In this document: positions 8,548-17,343 of the stretch, one piece after another
How positions within the stretch are numbered: the stretch's first letter is position 1
Layout of the letters: each line of letters starts with the position of its first letter
Assembly: GCA_041687805.1 (NCBI GenBank)
Contig: JBDNJK010000093.1
Coordinates: forward strand, 1 to 22,946
DNA: 22,946 nt
Direction: 5' to 3'
Source of the DNA: SZUA-87 sp041687805
Lineage (GTDB): Bacteria; Actinomycetota; Acidimicrobiia; Acidimicrobiales; Aldehydirespiratoraceae
Made by a program: the position numbers and the translations under genes
Notes under the pieces: model-generated
The model's input: the letters and a program-made list of their open reading frames with translations, nothing else
Databases searched by the model: none
Told to the model about the DNA's origin: nothing

Positions 8548-9155
8548 CAGTGCTCCTCCTCATCCGTAGCAGGGGTAAGGGGCGGAAGTTCGAGACTCGC
8601 CGGATTGCGATCGGGAAGCATTTCGGCGGCGACGGGACGGCGCGTGAGTACGACCGCTCCGATCACCGCGATCGTGAGCAGAGCCGCAGTGACTTCGAAT
8701 GCGAAGGCGTAGTCGGTGAACAGCACTCGGCCAATCCGCTCGACATCGCTCAGGCCATTGTCGAGAGCGTTATCACTGCCCGAGACGGCCACCGCTCCGG
8801 TGACTCCATCCGATGCGATCAACACCACCGTGAGCCCGAGCCCGAGAAGAGCCGCTCCGATCACCGCGGCCAGTGGTCGTTGACCTGCGATCGGGTCGAT
8901 CTTGAGATCTTCAGACTTGTCGACCCCGAGCAACATGATCACGAACAAGAAGAGAATCACGATGGCGCCGGCGTAGACCATGATCTGGACCGCAGCGAGG
9001 AAGTTGGCGTCCTGGATCAGGAAGATGATCGCCACTCCAAAAAGTGTTTGCACGAGGAACAACGCCGAGTGAACGGGGTTGCGTGATGCAACCACGCCAA
9101 TCGCCCCGATCACGATGATGGCGGCAGCGACAATGAAGGTGATCACTTCGCTCAT
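8547..9155 (-). CDS. nuoJ: NADH-quinone oxidoreductase subunit J
   Basis: This membrane-arm subunit of complex I has five predicted membrane spans in 202 aa. The most conserved parts are FLAAVQIMVYAGAIVILFLF (residues 52-71), holding the TM3 segment that changes conformation in complex I, and LFTDYAFAFEVTAALLTIAV (145-164). The C-terminus is an acidic, Pro-rich tail (about 180-202) that should be cytosolic. The start overlaps the nuoI stop by four bases (ATGA), and GAGG lies about 10 bases upstream. Confidence 0.96.
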   Translation of the reverse strand: MSEVITFIVAAAIIVIGAIGVVASRNPVHSALFLVQTLFGVAIIFLIQDANFLAAVQIMVYAGAIVILFLFVIMLLGVDKSEDLKIDPIAGQRPLAAVIGAALLGLGLTVVLIASDGVTGAVAVSGSDNALDNGLSDVERIGRVLFTDYAFAFEVTAALLTIAVIGAVVLTRRPVAAEMLPDRNPASLELPPLTPATDEEEH

Positions 9156-9817
9156 TCTTGAACCTCGTTGCTAGCCAGCTCAGGCTGGGATATGTCGCTC
9201 TGGCCTACTTCGGGGCTTCTCACGCCATGACCGAGTTCGCCCGACCAAGCGACCACTCCTTCGTAGCGATGATCGCCGGAGGGCGACGTGGCACGCATCC
9301 AAGCCGAAGTGTGTTCGTCTTCGCCCTCGCGCCAATCTTCCCACGGCAACTGTCGGGGCTTGCCCTCGTCGTCGACCAGAAGTTCAGACTTGGTGTAGAT
9401 CGCATCGCTGCGATTGGTGAACGAAAACTCGAACAACTTCGTTTCGGTGATCGCCTGAGTGGGGCACGCTTCGACACACAGGTCGCAGTGGATGCATCGC
9501 AAGTAATTGATCTGGTAGACGTAGCCGAATCGCTCACCCGGTGAGGTGGGGTTGTCTGGGTCGTTGTCGGCACCGCGAACGTAGATGCACTTGGCGGGGC
9601 AAACACCGGCGCAGAGTTCGCAACCGATGCACTTCTCCATACCGTCTTCGTAACGATTGAGAACGTGGCGGCCATGGGTTCGTAGCCCCTTCTCACGCTT
9701 CTCGTCGGGCGTACCCGGCTTGCCCTTGCCACCCTTGTATTCGAGAGTGAGTCGCTCTTCGAAGAGCTTTTTGAATGTAACGGCAAAGCCGCGGATGTAG
9801 TCGAGTGGATCAGCCAT
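9152..9817 (-). CDS. nuoI: NADH-quinone oxidoreductase subunit I (two [4Fe-4S] clusters)
   Basis: This peripheral-arm subunit carries clusters N6a and N6b and passes electrons towards NuoB. The 221-aa protein has two ferredoxin-type motifs, C63-C66-C69-C73 (CIGCELCAGVCP) and C108-C111-C114-C118 (CIHCDLCVEACP). The first residues (LDYIRGFAVTFKKLFE) form the amphipathic helix that lies on the membrane in this family. The region after residue 130 is a longer hydrophilic tail than in E. coli NuoI (180 aa). The gene overlaps the nuoH end by eight bases, and GGAGG at 9827-9831 supports this ATG. Confidence 0.97.
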   Translation of the reverse strand: MADPLDYIRGFAVTFKKLFEERLTLEYKGGKGKPGTPDEKREKGLRTHGRHVLNRYEDGMEKCIGCELCAGVCPAKCIYVRGADNDPDNPTSPGERFGYVYQINYLRCIHCDLCVEACPTQAITETKLFEFSFTNRSDAIYTKSELLVDDEGKPRQLPWEDWREGEDEHTSAWMRATSPSGDHRYEGVVAWSGELGHGVRSPEVGQSDISQPELASNEVQE

Positions 9818-11030
9818 GAGCGTCGACCTCCTGGGAGAGTCGTTCCGATCTGGCCGTATTGATCGCTGCCATCAGCAGAGCCCCTCCGGCCACGCCGATA
9901 ACGATCGTTCCCCCGACCACCAAACCGGCGTTCCATCCCTGGTCGTTGGCGATGCCGAGCGCACCGAGGAACAAGAACCAGCCGAGTGACAGCGGAATAA
10001 GAAGTTTCCAGCCGAGGTCCATCAGTTGGTCGTAGCGGAACCTCGGCAGAGTGGCCCTGAACCAGACGAACGTGAACAGGAATGCGAAGAGTTTGACGAG
10101 GAACCAGACGATGCCCCACACCCAGTCGATTCCGTCGATCAGAACCGGGCCCGCCGGACCGCCCAGGAAGATGGTGACGATGATCGCCGACATCGTGATC
10201 GTGTTGAGATATTCGGCGAGGAAGAAAATGGCGAATCGGAACGATGAGTATTCGGTGTGGAAACCGCCCACGAGTTCCTGTTCGGCCTCGACAAGGTCGA
10301 ATGGCGGCCGGTTGAGTTCGGCGGTGCCGGCAATCAGGAAGATCACAAACGGAACGAAACCCGTGACGATGATGTTCCAGTTGGGAATGAACCCGGCGAA
10401 CCCGCCCTCAGCCTGGCCAACGACCATGTCGTGTGTCGACAGTGAACCGGTCTGTAGGACAATCGCCGCGAGTGACAACCCGAGGGCCGCCTCGTAACTC
10501 ACCATCTGGGCCGTTGCTCTCACTGACCCAAGCAACGGGAACTTCGAGCCCGAAGACCAACCGGCAAGCATCACTCCATAGATGGCAATTGACGACATCG
10601 CCAGGAACAACAGGATCCCGATCGGAGGATCGGCAATCTGAAGGTATGTGTCGTGGCCGAAGATGCGGATTACTCCACCCTTCGACTCGAAGTTTCCGCC
10701 CAGCGGAATGATCGCGAAGGTTAGAAACGCAGGAACTATCGACAGGAACGGCGCCAGCTTGAACACGAACGGATCTGAGTGCTCTGGGACGAGGTCTTCC
10801 TTCATCAGGAGCTTGAGGCCGTCGGCGAGAGTCTGGAACAGGCCCCATGGCCCGGCAATGTTGGGGCCGATTCGATGCTGCATGTCGGAAATTACTTTGC
10901 GCTCGAACCACACCATGAACATCACGGCAACGAGGATGATGACGAATGCCAGCACCACCTTGCCCAAAGCAATGAGAACGATGCCCAGCCCGATGTTTTT
11001 GAGGAACAGGGGATCCAAGGCGAGAATCAT
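9810..11030 (-). CDS. nuoH: NADH-quinone oxidoreductase subunit H
   Basis: This membrane subunit forms most of the quinone chamber between the peripheral and membrane arms of complex I. From the ATG at 11030 the protein is 406 aa. Family signatures are ERK...QHRIGPN (43-57), LAGWSSGSKFPLLGSVRATA (155-174), ELNRPPFDLVEAEQELV (238-254) with the conserved acidic loop, and TLPRFRYDQLM (327-337). The open frame extends 26 codons further up, but that part lies inside nuoG. The chosen ATG overlaps the nuoG stop as ATGA and has GAGGGTGG upstream. The C-terminal about 30 residues after the last membrane span are hydrophilic. Confidence 0.96.
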   Translation of the reverse strand: MILALDPLFLKNIGLGIVLIALGKVVLAFVIILVAVMFMVWFERKVISDMQHRIGPNIAGPWGLFQTLADGLKLLMKEDLVPEHSDPFVFKLAPFLSIVPAFLTFAIIPLGGNFESKGGVIRIFGHDTYLQIADPPIGILLFLAMSSIAIYGVMLAGWSSGSKFPLLGSVRATAQMVSYEAALGLSLAAIVLQTGSLSTHDMVVGQAEGGFAGFIPNWNIIVTGFVPFVIFLIAGTAELNRPPFDLVEAEQELVGGFHTEYSSFRFAIFFLAEYLNTITMSAIIVTIFLGGPAGPVLIDGIDWVWGIVWFLVKLFAFLFTFVWFRATLPRFRYDQLMDLGWKLLIPLSLGWFLFLGALGIANDQGWNAGLVVGGTIVIGVAGGALLMAAINTARSERLSQEVDAHG

Positions 11031-13504
11031 GCTCGTTCCACCCTCACGTCGGTGACCAATGACGAAGCATCGATCAATGTGTTTACAGCTGCCCCCGGTG
11101 CGGCCCAAGGCAGCAGGGCTGAACCCTCGGGAATTCGCGCATCTGGTTCAACAGGTACGAGAAGAGTCCCTACAGCTGACTCGACCCTCACCACGGTGCC
11201 ACGGTCGACACCGATCTTGTCGAAGTCGAAAGGATGGAGCCGAATGGCGACCGACCGAGCCAGACCTCGGCTCGAAGGCGAGTTGCGCAACGCGACGCCA
11301 TCGTCGTACATCGATCGTGAAGCAACCAAACGGAGCGAATAGGCATCGTGGGCGGCAGGTGAGGTGCCGCTCGACTCGGGGGCTGCAATGTCGCCAGACC
11401 CGCCGACGAGCACACCATCAACTGCATTGTCGGCCAACGCAGCCTCGTTGAGGCTGGCGTGAACTGCAGACACCGATGAAATCTCGGCGCGGATCGACTC
11501 GACCGAATCGAACCCGAGGTCGGATCCGAGTCGGCGGGCGATTTCGGCCGCAATCATCCAGTCGGCACGGGAAGTGCCAGCGGGGGTGACCCTCTGCTGG
11601 CAAATGCTCACTCTTCCCTCAAGATTTGTGAAGGTGCCGTCTGATTCGGTCGGACCGGAGGCGGCCAGCACCAAGCCAGCGTGGGTGGTGAGCGAGTCGT
11701 TGAGCAACATGTCGACACCGACCACGTTGGGAACTGCTTCCAGCGCGGCTGACGCCAGCGCCCGGCCGGGGAAGTCATTGAGCGGATCAGCGCCCAGCAG
11801 CAGTAGAACATCGATGCGGCCTTCGGCAGCCGCGGCGAGAATTCCGGCCGTGTCGAGACCGCGTGCGCCAGGCACGGAGGGCCAAGCTTCGTCGAAGCGG
11901 GAAGCACCAGCCTCGAGCGTGGTGCGGCCCGGGAGCAAGCCCGGAGCCATACCGGCGTCGAGAGCACCGTGGATGTTGCCTCGGCGGAGTGCTGAAAGGA
12001 ATCGTGCTCCTGGCAGTGTGGAAAGGTTGAGCGCCGCGTCTGAAACACAGTCGGCGGATTCAGCCAACGAAGCCCGACCGATCACGATGGTGACCGGGCC
12101 GTTGATGGCCGCGGCGGCCGCCTCGATCTCAGCAGCGCTGACTCCGGAAACTGGCGGTGGTGTTTCGCCATTGGTGGCGGCCACCAGTGCGGCGGCAACA
12201 CTTGCCACTTCACCGGGCCGTGGATGCAGACTGTGCGCGGCGACCGGGCCAAGTCCGGTGGCGACCGGCGTTATCTCGATCAGTTTCGCTCCGTCGTGGA
12301 CCACCGCGTGACGGAGTCGCAGATAGAGCGACCCGATCTCTTCCTTGGGATCTGGTCCGCACAAGATGATCGTGCCGCCGGGAGTGCACGCCTCGTCGAT
12401 GGTGGCTCGGGGAAGGCCGAGCACCAGTTCCGGATCGAGGCCGTCTCCCAATTGTGCGTCGACGTGGTCGGTGCCGATGATGCCCTTGGCCAACTTCGTC
12501 CATGCGTACTGCGATTCGTTGGTGAGACGTGCTCCGCCGATCACCGCCACCCTGTCGGGGTCGGTATCGGCCAGCAACGACACGATCTGACCAAGAGCCG
12601 TCGACCAGCCAGTGGGCGCGAGTTGGCCATCGGAACGAGCCAGCGGAGCGGTGAGTCGATCCTCAGAGTTGAGGGCTTCGAAAGCGAAGCGTTCCTTGTC
12701 GGAAAGCCAGCCCCAGTTGACCGGATCGGAATCGACGCCGAGAAGACGGATCACCTTGTTGCGCGACGACTGCACCAGAATTCGAGCACCAGCCGAGTCG
12801 GTCCAAGCGGTGGAGAGATTCTCTTCGAGGTCCCACGGACGCGCCTTGAAGCGATACGGCTTGGCGGTGAGAGCGCCCACAGGGCAGATCTGGACCGTGT
12901 TGGCGGAGAAGTAGGAAGCGAACGGCTCGTCGGGGAACGTGTTGACTTGGGTGTTGTTGCCACGGTCCATGAAGTGGATCAGCTTGTCGCCCGCCACCGT
13001 GTCGGCAAAACGTGTGCAGAGGTCGCACAGGATGCAGCGCTCGCGATCGAGGAACACGTTGTCGTTGACGGCAATCGGCTTCTCGTAGTGACGCTTCTCC
13101 TCAACGAAACGGGATTCGCCGGGGCCGAACGAAACGGTCTGGTCCTGAAGGGGGCATTCTCCGCCCTTGTCGCATACCGGGCAGTCGAGGGGATGATTGA
13201 TGAGCAGGAACTCGAGCACGCCGCTTTGAACCTTGTGAGTGAGTTCTGTCTGCGTGTTGACGGTCATGCCGTCGGAACAAGGCAGCATGCACGAAGGCTG
13301 CAGCGCCGGGCCACGACCGGTGTCGACCTCGACCAGACACATCCGGCACATACCGACCGGTTGCATGCGCGAGTGATAGCAGAAACGCGGGATGTATTCA
13401 CCGGCCCGCTCGCAGGCATCAATCAGAAGTTCACCCTTGTTGGCCTCGAACACCTCACCGTTGATGGTGACCGAGAGTGTCGTCTTGGCTTCGGTGTCGG
13501 TCAC
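11027..13504 (-). CDS. nuoG: NADH-quinone oxidoreductase subunit G
   Basis: This is the large peripheral-arm subunit with the electron wire of complex I. In the 825-aa protein, the N-terminal [2Fe-2S] (N1b) site is C42, C53, C56 and C72 or C76 (YHSRMQPVGMCRMCLVEVD). The His-ligated N5 site is H104, C108, C111 and C117 (HPLDCPVCDKGGEC), and N6 is C157, C160, C163 and C207. The rest is the molybdopterin-oxidoreductase-like domain, which holds no cofactor in complex I. The four cysteines of the optional N7 cluster are missing: the expected CxxCxxxC area reads TAWTDSAGAR (232-241) and the WLC position reads WLS (266-268). The start is a GTG overlapping the nuoF stop by four bases (GTGA), with GGAGG seven bases upstream. 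Confidence 0.96.
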   Translation of the reverse strand: MTDTEAKTTLSVTINGEVFEANKGELLIDACERAGEYIPRFCYHSRMQPVGMCRMCLVEVDTGRGPALQPSCMLPCSDGMTVNTQTELTHKVQSGVLEFLLINHPLDCPVCDKGGECPLQDQTVSFGPGESRFVEEKRHYEKPIAVNDNVFLDRERCILCDLCTRFADTVAGDKLIHFMDRGNNTQVNTFPDEPFASYFSANTVQICPVGALTAKPYRFKARPWDLEENLSTAWTDSAGARILVQSSRNKVIRLLGVDSDPVNWGWLSDKERFAFEALNSEDRLTAPLARSDGQLAPTGWSTALGQIVSLLADTDPDRVAVIGGARLTNESQYAWTKLAKGIIGTDHVDAQLGDGLDPELVLGLPRATIDEACTPGGTIILCGPDPKEEIGSLYLRLRHAVVHDGAKLIEITPVATGLGPVAAHSLHPRPGEVASVAAALVAATNGETPPPVSGVSAAEIEAAAAAINGPVTIVIGRASLAESADCVSDAALNLSTLPGARFLSALRRGNIHGALDAGMAPGLLPGRTTLEAGASRFDEAWPSVPGARGLDTAGILAAAAEGRIDVLLLLGADPLNDFPGRALASAALEAVPNVVGVDMLLNDSLTTHAGLVLAASGPTESDGTFTNLEGRVSICQQRVTPAGTSRADWMIAAEIARRLGSDLGFDSVESIRAEISSVSAVHASLNEAALADNAVDGVLVGGSGDIAAPESSGTSPAAHDAYSLRLVASRSMYDDGVALRNSPSSRGLARSVAIRLHPFDFDKIGVDRGTVVRVESAVGTLLVPVEPDARIPEGSALLPWAAPGAAVNTLIDASSLVTDVRVERA
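11038..11045 (-). promoter_or_regulatory. Ribosome-binding site deciding the nuoH start
   Basis: The minus strand reads GAGGGTGG seven bases before the ATG at 11030, inside the nuoG end. It supports this ATG over the upstream in-frame ATG at 11108. Confidence 0.6.
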
Positions 13505-14913
13505 GACTCCACCTCCATCGAGCCGGCGCTCACCGGAATGGAATCTCGCTTGGTGATCTTCGCTTCGTATTCATGACGGAATCGCCTGATCGTTGATGTG
13601 ATCGGCGCGACCGATGATGGACCCAACGGGCAGATGGTGGTCTGCTTCGGCGGAAACGGGATCGCCTCCAGACCGGCATCGGCGTGCGCAGCAGCCGGGT
13701 AGGGCCCGGGGCTGATGTTGTCGGCAACGTCGAGAAGCAAGTCGATGTCGCTCGGGCGACCGTCGCCGTCGACGATGCGTTGCAAGATCCGTTCTTCCCA
13801 GGTGGTGCCCTCACGGCATGGCGTGCACTTGCCACACGACTCACGTGCATAGAAACGCACCACGCGAAGAGCGGCCTTGACCGCGTCGGTGGTTTCGTCC
13901 ATCACGACGATCGCGCCGGAACCCAGCATCGAACCGGCCGCGCCAACCGGCCGAGCCTCAAGGGGAAGGTCGAGCTGCTCAGGGAAGAACCACGGAGCGG
14001 AACCGCCACCCGGAATGAACATCTTGAGTTCGTGGCCTTCGCGGATGCCCTGACAGAAGTTGTCGCCGTAGAACAAGTCACGGAAGGTGGTGACACCGTG
14101 CTCGACCTCGTAGACCCCAGGACGTTTGACGTGACCCGACACCGCGAAGAGCCTGGTGCCAGGGGATGTCTCCGAGCCATAGGTTTTGTATTGGTCGGAG
14201 CCGTTGTTCATGATCCACGGCAGATTGGCCATCGTCTCGATGTTGTTGACGATGGTGGGCTGACCGTAAAGGCCAATGGCAGCAGGGAAGAACGGAGGCT
14301 TGAGCCGCGGCATGCCGCGGTTGCCCTCGAGGCTCTCGATCAGAGCAGTCTCTTCACCGACGATGTATGCACCCGCACCCCAACTCAGGGTGATGTCGAC
14401 GGAGAATTCGCTGCCGAGGATGTTGCGCCCGACGTAGCCGGCGGCGTAGGCATCGTTGAGAGCTGTGGCTATGCGCTCCTGAGCGAGAGCCATCTCACCT
14501 CTCACATAGAGGAAGCACTGCGTGAGCCCGAGCGCGTAACACGTGATGAGACACCCCTCGATCACCTGATGCGGATCGCGCTCCATGAGCAGACGATCCT
14601 TGTAGGTGCCGGGCTCGCTCTCGTCGCCGTTGACCACGAGGTAGTAGGGGTATTTGCCAGGAGGCAGGAAGCCCCACTTGATACCGGCCGGGAATCCCGC
14701 TCCGCCGCGTCCGAGCAATGTGGCATCTCGGACTTCGCTGTGGACTTCAGCCGGGGTGCGACCCAGGGCGGAACGTAATCCGTCGTAACCGCCGGTGGCC
14801 TCAAATCGTTCGAACGTGTAGGAGTCTTCGAGCGGAAACCGTTTGGTGACGATCTTGGGTCCGTCGTTGTCGACGTAACCGGGTGCGTGGGTGACGTAGG
14901 CGTGAGTAGGCAT
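13501..14913 (-). CDS. nuoF: NADH-quinone oxidoreductase subunit F (NADH/FMN-binding)
   Basis: This is the NADH-oxidising subunit of complex I, carrying FMN and [4Fe-4S] cluster N3. The 470-aa protein (from ATG 14913) has the glycine-rich FMN site GRGGAGFPAG (68-77), NGDESEPGTYKDR (95-107), the NADH-site stretch GEETALIESLEGNRGMPR (186-203), and cluster ligands C360, C363, C366 (CGKCTPCREGT) and C428 (TTICPLGPS). The segment between NISPG (399-403) and TTIC is about 20 residues and Ala/Pro-rich. A longer frame starts at 14949, but the ATG at 14913 overlaps the nuoE stop as TGATG, like other junctions here, so I prefer it. Confidence 0.96.
   Translation of the reverse strand: MPTHAYVTHAPGYVDNDGPKIVTKRFPLEDSYTFERFEATGGYDGLRSALGRTPAEVHSEVRDATLLGRGGAGFPAGIKWGFLPPGKYPYYLVVNGDESEPGTYKDRLLMERDPHQVIEGCLITCYALGLTQCFLYVRGEMALAQERIATALNDAYAAGYVGRNILGSEFSVDITLSWGAGAYIVGEETALIESLEGNRGMPRLKPPFFPAAIGLYGQPTIVNNIETMANLPWIMNNGSDQYKTYGSETSPGTRLFAVSGHVKRPGVYEVEHGVTTFRDLFYGDNFCQGIREGHELKMFIPGGGSAPWFFPEQLDLPLEARPVGAAGSMLGSGAIVVMDETTDAVKAALRVVRFYARESCGKCTPCREGTTWEERILQRIVDGDGRPSDIDLLLDVADNISPGPYPAAAHADAGLEAIPFPPKQTTICPLGPSSVAPITSTIRRFRHEYEAKITKRDSIPVSAGSMEVES
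13512..13516 (-). promoter_or_regulatory. Ribosome-binding site deciding the GTG start of nuoG
   Basis: The minus strand reads GGAGG seven bases before the GTG at 13504. Together with the four-base GTGA overlap with nuoF this supports a GTG rather than an internal ATG start for nuoG. Confidence 0.65.
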
Positions 14914-15533
14914 CAGGTTTGCTCCGCTGTCTCGTTGCGGGCCATCCATACCGGCACCTCTCGTGCCTGCTCAGGCGGAACGATTCCAGCTCCACGATCA
15001 GACGGAATGTGTTGACGCACCAGCGACAGAGTGCCGTGCTCTGGAATATCGGTGGCTGTGCCGGCTCGAATGCCGTCGACCAGTTGATCGAAATCTTCGG
15101 TGGTGACCCGAAGCCGATAGCGGTAGTTGACCTGCAAGGCGGGCGCTTCGGTGCACGCTGCGATGCACTCGACGTCCTCAAGGGTGAAAAGACCGTCGGC
15201 GGTGGTGCCACCGATCTTCACTCCGAGCTTGGCCTCGGCGTGCTCCAGGAGCGTTTCGGCGCCCAGGAGTTGACAGGCAATATTGGAGCAGATGTTGATG
15301 ACGTACTTGCCCACCGGATGAAACTTGAACATCTCGTAGAACGAACCGGTGCCCATCACCTCGGCCGGTGTGGTGTTGGTTAGCTCTGAAATGTGGCGCA
15401 TGGCGTCGTTGGTGACCCAGCCGTTTTGTTCTTGGGCCAAATGCAGCAACGGGATCAGCGCAGACTTGGGACGGGGATACCGCGAGATGATCTCGTTCGC
15501 GATCAATTCGTTGTCGGGAGTGAATCTGCTCAT
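14913..15533 (-). CDS. nuoE: NADH-quinone oxidoreductase subunit E
   Basis: This is the thioredoxin-fold [2Fe-2S] (N1a) subunit that binds NuoF. The 206-aa protein has ligands C82 and C87 (ICSNIACQLLG) and C123 and C127 (CIAACTEAP), preceded by the all-helical N-terminal part. Residues after about 155 form a hydrophilic C-terminal extension, longer than in E. coli NuoE (166 aa). The ATG overlaps the nuoD stop by four bases (ATGA), with GAGGT upstream. Confidence 0.96.
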   Translation of the reverse strand: MSRFTPDNELIANEIISRYPRPKSALIPLLHLAQEQNGWVTNDAMRHISELTNTTPAEVMGTGSFYEMFKFHPVGKYVINICSNIACQLLGAETLLEHAEAKLGVKIGGTTADGLFTLEDVECIAACTEAPALQVNYRYRLRVTTEDFDQLVDGIRAGTATDIPEHGTLSLVRQHIPSDRGAGIVPPEQAREVPVWMARNETAEQT

Positions 15534-16804
15534 CGGTCGACCTCGCCCATGATCGGATCAACCGACGAGATGATGGCGACACCATCGGCGATCAGGCCGT
15601 TTTGCATGAGGTGAGGGATGCTCTGCAGGTTGATGAAACTTGGTGAGCGCACGTGCATCCGGTAGGGATGTGATGAGCCGTCGCTCACCATGTAGACACC
15701 CAATTCTCCGCGAGGCGACTCAACCGCCGAGTAAACGTCACCCGCCGGGACTTTGTATCCCTCGGTGAAGATTTTGAAGTGATGAATCAACGCCTCCATC
15801 GATTCGTCGATACGAGCCCGAGGCGGCGGGGTGACCTTTTTGTCCTGCACCAGATAGTCGCCGATCGGCATCATGTCGAGAATCTGGCGCACAATTCGCA
15901 TCGATTCGCGAATCTCGTTTAGTCGAATGGCGTAACGGTCGTAGCAGTCGCCGTAGGTTCCGACGATGATATCGAACTCGACTTGGTCGTAGGCAAGATA
16001 GGGCTCATCACGACGAAGGTCGGAGGCCACACCGGTGGAACGAAGCAACGGGCCAGAAGCCGATAATGCCACTGCCTCCTCGGCGGTCATGGCGCCTACG
16101 CCTTGCAGGCGTGCCCGCCAGATTGGCTGACCCGTCATCAAGGCGTCGTACTCTTCGAGACGAGGCGGGATGATCTCGAGCAGTCGGGCGACATCGTACT
16201 CCCATCCGTCGGGAAGATCTGCCGCCACACCACCCGGGCGGATGTAATTGTGGTTCATCCGAAGGCCCGTGACCTTCTCGAAGAAACGGAGAATCTCCTC
16301 ACGCTCTCGCCAGCCGTAGATCATCATGCCGACCGCACCGAGATCCATGCCGTTGGAGGCCATGAACAAAAAATGCGATGCCATTCGATTCAGCTCGCAC
16401 ATCATCATTCGGATCCATGTGGCGCGATCCGGGATCTCGATCCCCAGCAACTTCTCGGTGGCAAGCGAGAAGGCAAGTTCGTTGAACAACGGCGAGGCGT
16501 AGTCCATGCGGGTGACGTTGGTGCAGCCCTGCAGGTAGGAGAGCTGTTCACCTTGCTTCTCCATGCCGGTGTGGAGATAGCCGACCACCGGCTTGGAACG
16601 CAGGACGGTCTCACCTTCCATCTCAAGCATGAGTCGCAAAACACCGTGAGTGGATGGGTGCGACGGGCCCATGTTGAGCAACACTCGCTGATCGTCGGCG
16701 TCGGCAGCTCGATCTCCGCCGATCTCGGCGGCTTCGGTATCAGACATTCGCAGCACGGCGCTGTCTTTGCCTCGGCGACGAACACGCTCTGCGGTGGTGC
16801 TCAT
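15530..16804 (-). CDS. nuoD: NADH-quinone oxidoreductase subunit D
   Basis: This 49-kDa-type subunit forms the quinone-reduction site with NuoB. The 424-aa protein has the family signature NMGPSHPSTHGVLRL (44-58), in which H53 matches the quinone-site His, and Y102 in MDYASPLFNE matches the quinone-site Tyr. The nickel ligands of related hydrogenases are absent, as expected for complex I. The 40 residues before the core are hydrophilic; an internal Met at residue 20 is a possible alternative start. The ATG chosen overlaps the nuoC stop as ATGA and has GAGGG upstream. NuoC and NuoD are separate proteins here, unlike the fused E. coli NuoCD. Confidence 0.97.
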   Translation of the reverse strand: MSTTAERVRRRGKDSAVLRMSDTEAAEIGGDRAADADDQRVLLNMGPSHPSTHGVLRLMLEMEGETVLRSKPVVGYLHTGMEKQGEQLSYLQGCTNVTRMDYASPLFNELAFSLATEKLLGIEIPDRATWIRMMMCELNRMASHFLFMASNGMDLGAVGMMIYGWREREEILRFFEKVTGLRMNHNYIRPGGVAADLPDGWEYDVARLLEIIPPRLEEYDALMTGQPIWRARLQGVGAMTAEEAVALSASGPLLRSTGVASDLRRDEPYLAYDQVEFDIIVGTYGDCYDRYAIRLNEIRESMRIVRQILDMMPIGDYLVQDKKVTPPPRARIDESMEALIHHFKIFTEGYKVPAGDVYSAVESPRGELGVYMVSDGSSHPYRMHVRSPSFINLQSIPHLMQNGLIADGVAIISSVDPIMGEVDR

Positions 16805-17343
16805 CGGCTGGTTCCCTCATCCTTGAACTGAACCGGGATATGTCCGACCGCGAAGTCCTTGCGTAGCGGGTGACCTTCCCAGTCGTCTGGCATCAGGATT
16901 CGACACATATCCGGGTGGTCGGTGAAATCGATACCGAACATGTCGTAGACCTCACGTTCTGGCGTCTCGCATCCGGGCCACACGTCGAACAGCGACGGCA
17001 ATGTGGGATCGTCGGCCGGGATCTGAACTCGAAGCCGCAGGCGCTCCCGTGTGATGATCTTGGACAGATTGACCACTACCTCGAAGCGTTCACCGGTGAT
17101 CCCATCAGGCAACTCGCGGGGCGCTTGGTAGGTGAGAAAATCGACCGCGGTGATGTCGGTGAGAAAATCGAATCCATCGGCGCGAGCAGCGGTAGCGATC
17201 TCCAGCCACCCCTCTCGGGAGGGATGGACGACCCGTTGGCCGTGAGATTCGGTGAGGGGCGCTCCGTAGAGGCTCGGTGCCTCCGATGGAGCCTCTGCCT
17301 TTTCGGTCTCGTCTACGTCGTCGTTCTCCGCATCGGCGCTCAC
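16801..17343 (-). CDS. nuoC: NADH-quinone oxidoreductase subunit C
   Basis: This is the 30-kDa-type subunit of the complex I peripheral arm; it has no cofactor and supports NuoD and NuoB. The 180-aa protein (GTG start at 17343) has a short acidic N-terminal tail (about 25 residues rich in Asp and Glu), then the core. Near the C-terminus is the family signature EREVYDMFGIDFTDHPD followed by RILMPDDWEGHPLRKDF. The open frame reaches up to 17508 but that region belongs to nuoB. The GTG overlaps the nuoB stop by four bases (GTGA) and GAGG lies upstream, which settles the start. Confidence 0.94.
   Translation of the reverse strand: MSADAENDDVDETEKAEAPSEAPSLYGAPLTESHGQRVVHPSREGWLEIATAARADGFDFLTDITAVDFLTYQAPRELPDGITGERFEVVVNLSKIITRERLRLRVQIPADDPTLPSLFDVWPGCETPEREVYDMFGIDFTDHPDMCRILMPDDWEGHPLRKDFAVGHIPVQFKDEGTSR

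Noticed and set aside
11031..11108. Longer N-terminus for NuoH from an ATG at 11108.
   Set aside because: The extra residues lie within nuoG and are not NuoH-like. The ATG at 11030 has an ATGA overlap and a good ribosome-binding site.
12224..13576. Plus-strand open frame of about 450 codons antisense to nuoG.
   Set aside because: It is a mirror frame of a strongly coding GC-rich gene. The product has no recognisable domain, is rich in Arg/Asp/His, and nuoG on the other strand has intact cluster motifs.
13684..14778. Plus-strand open frame of about 364 codons antisense to nuoF.
   Set aside because: Same codon-mirror effect; no domain signature, while nuoF matches its family over the whole length.
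14914..14949. Longer N-terminus for NuoF from 14949.
   Set aside because: The extra 12 residues overlap nuoE and lack support; the ATG at 14913 fits the TGATG junction used in this cluster.
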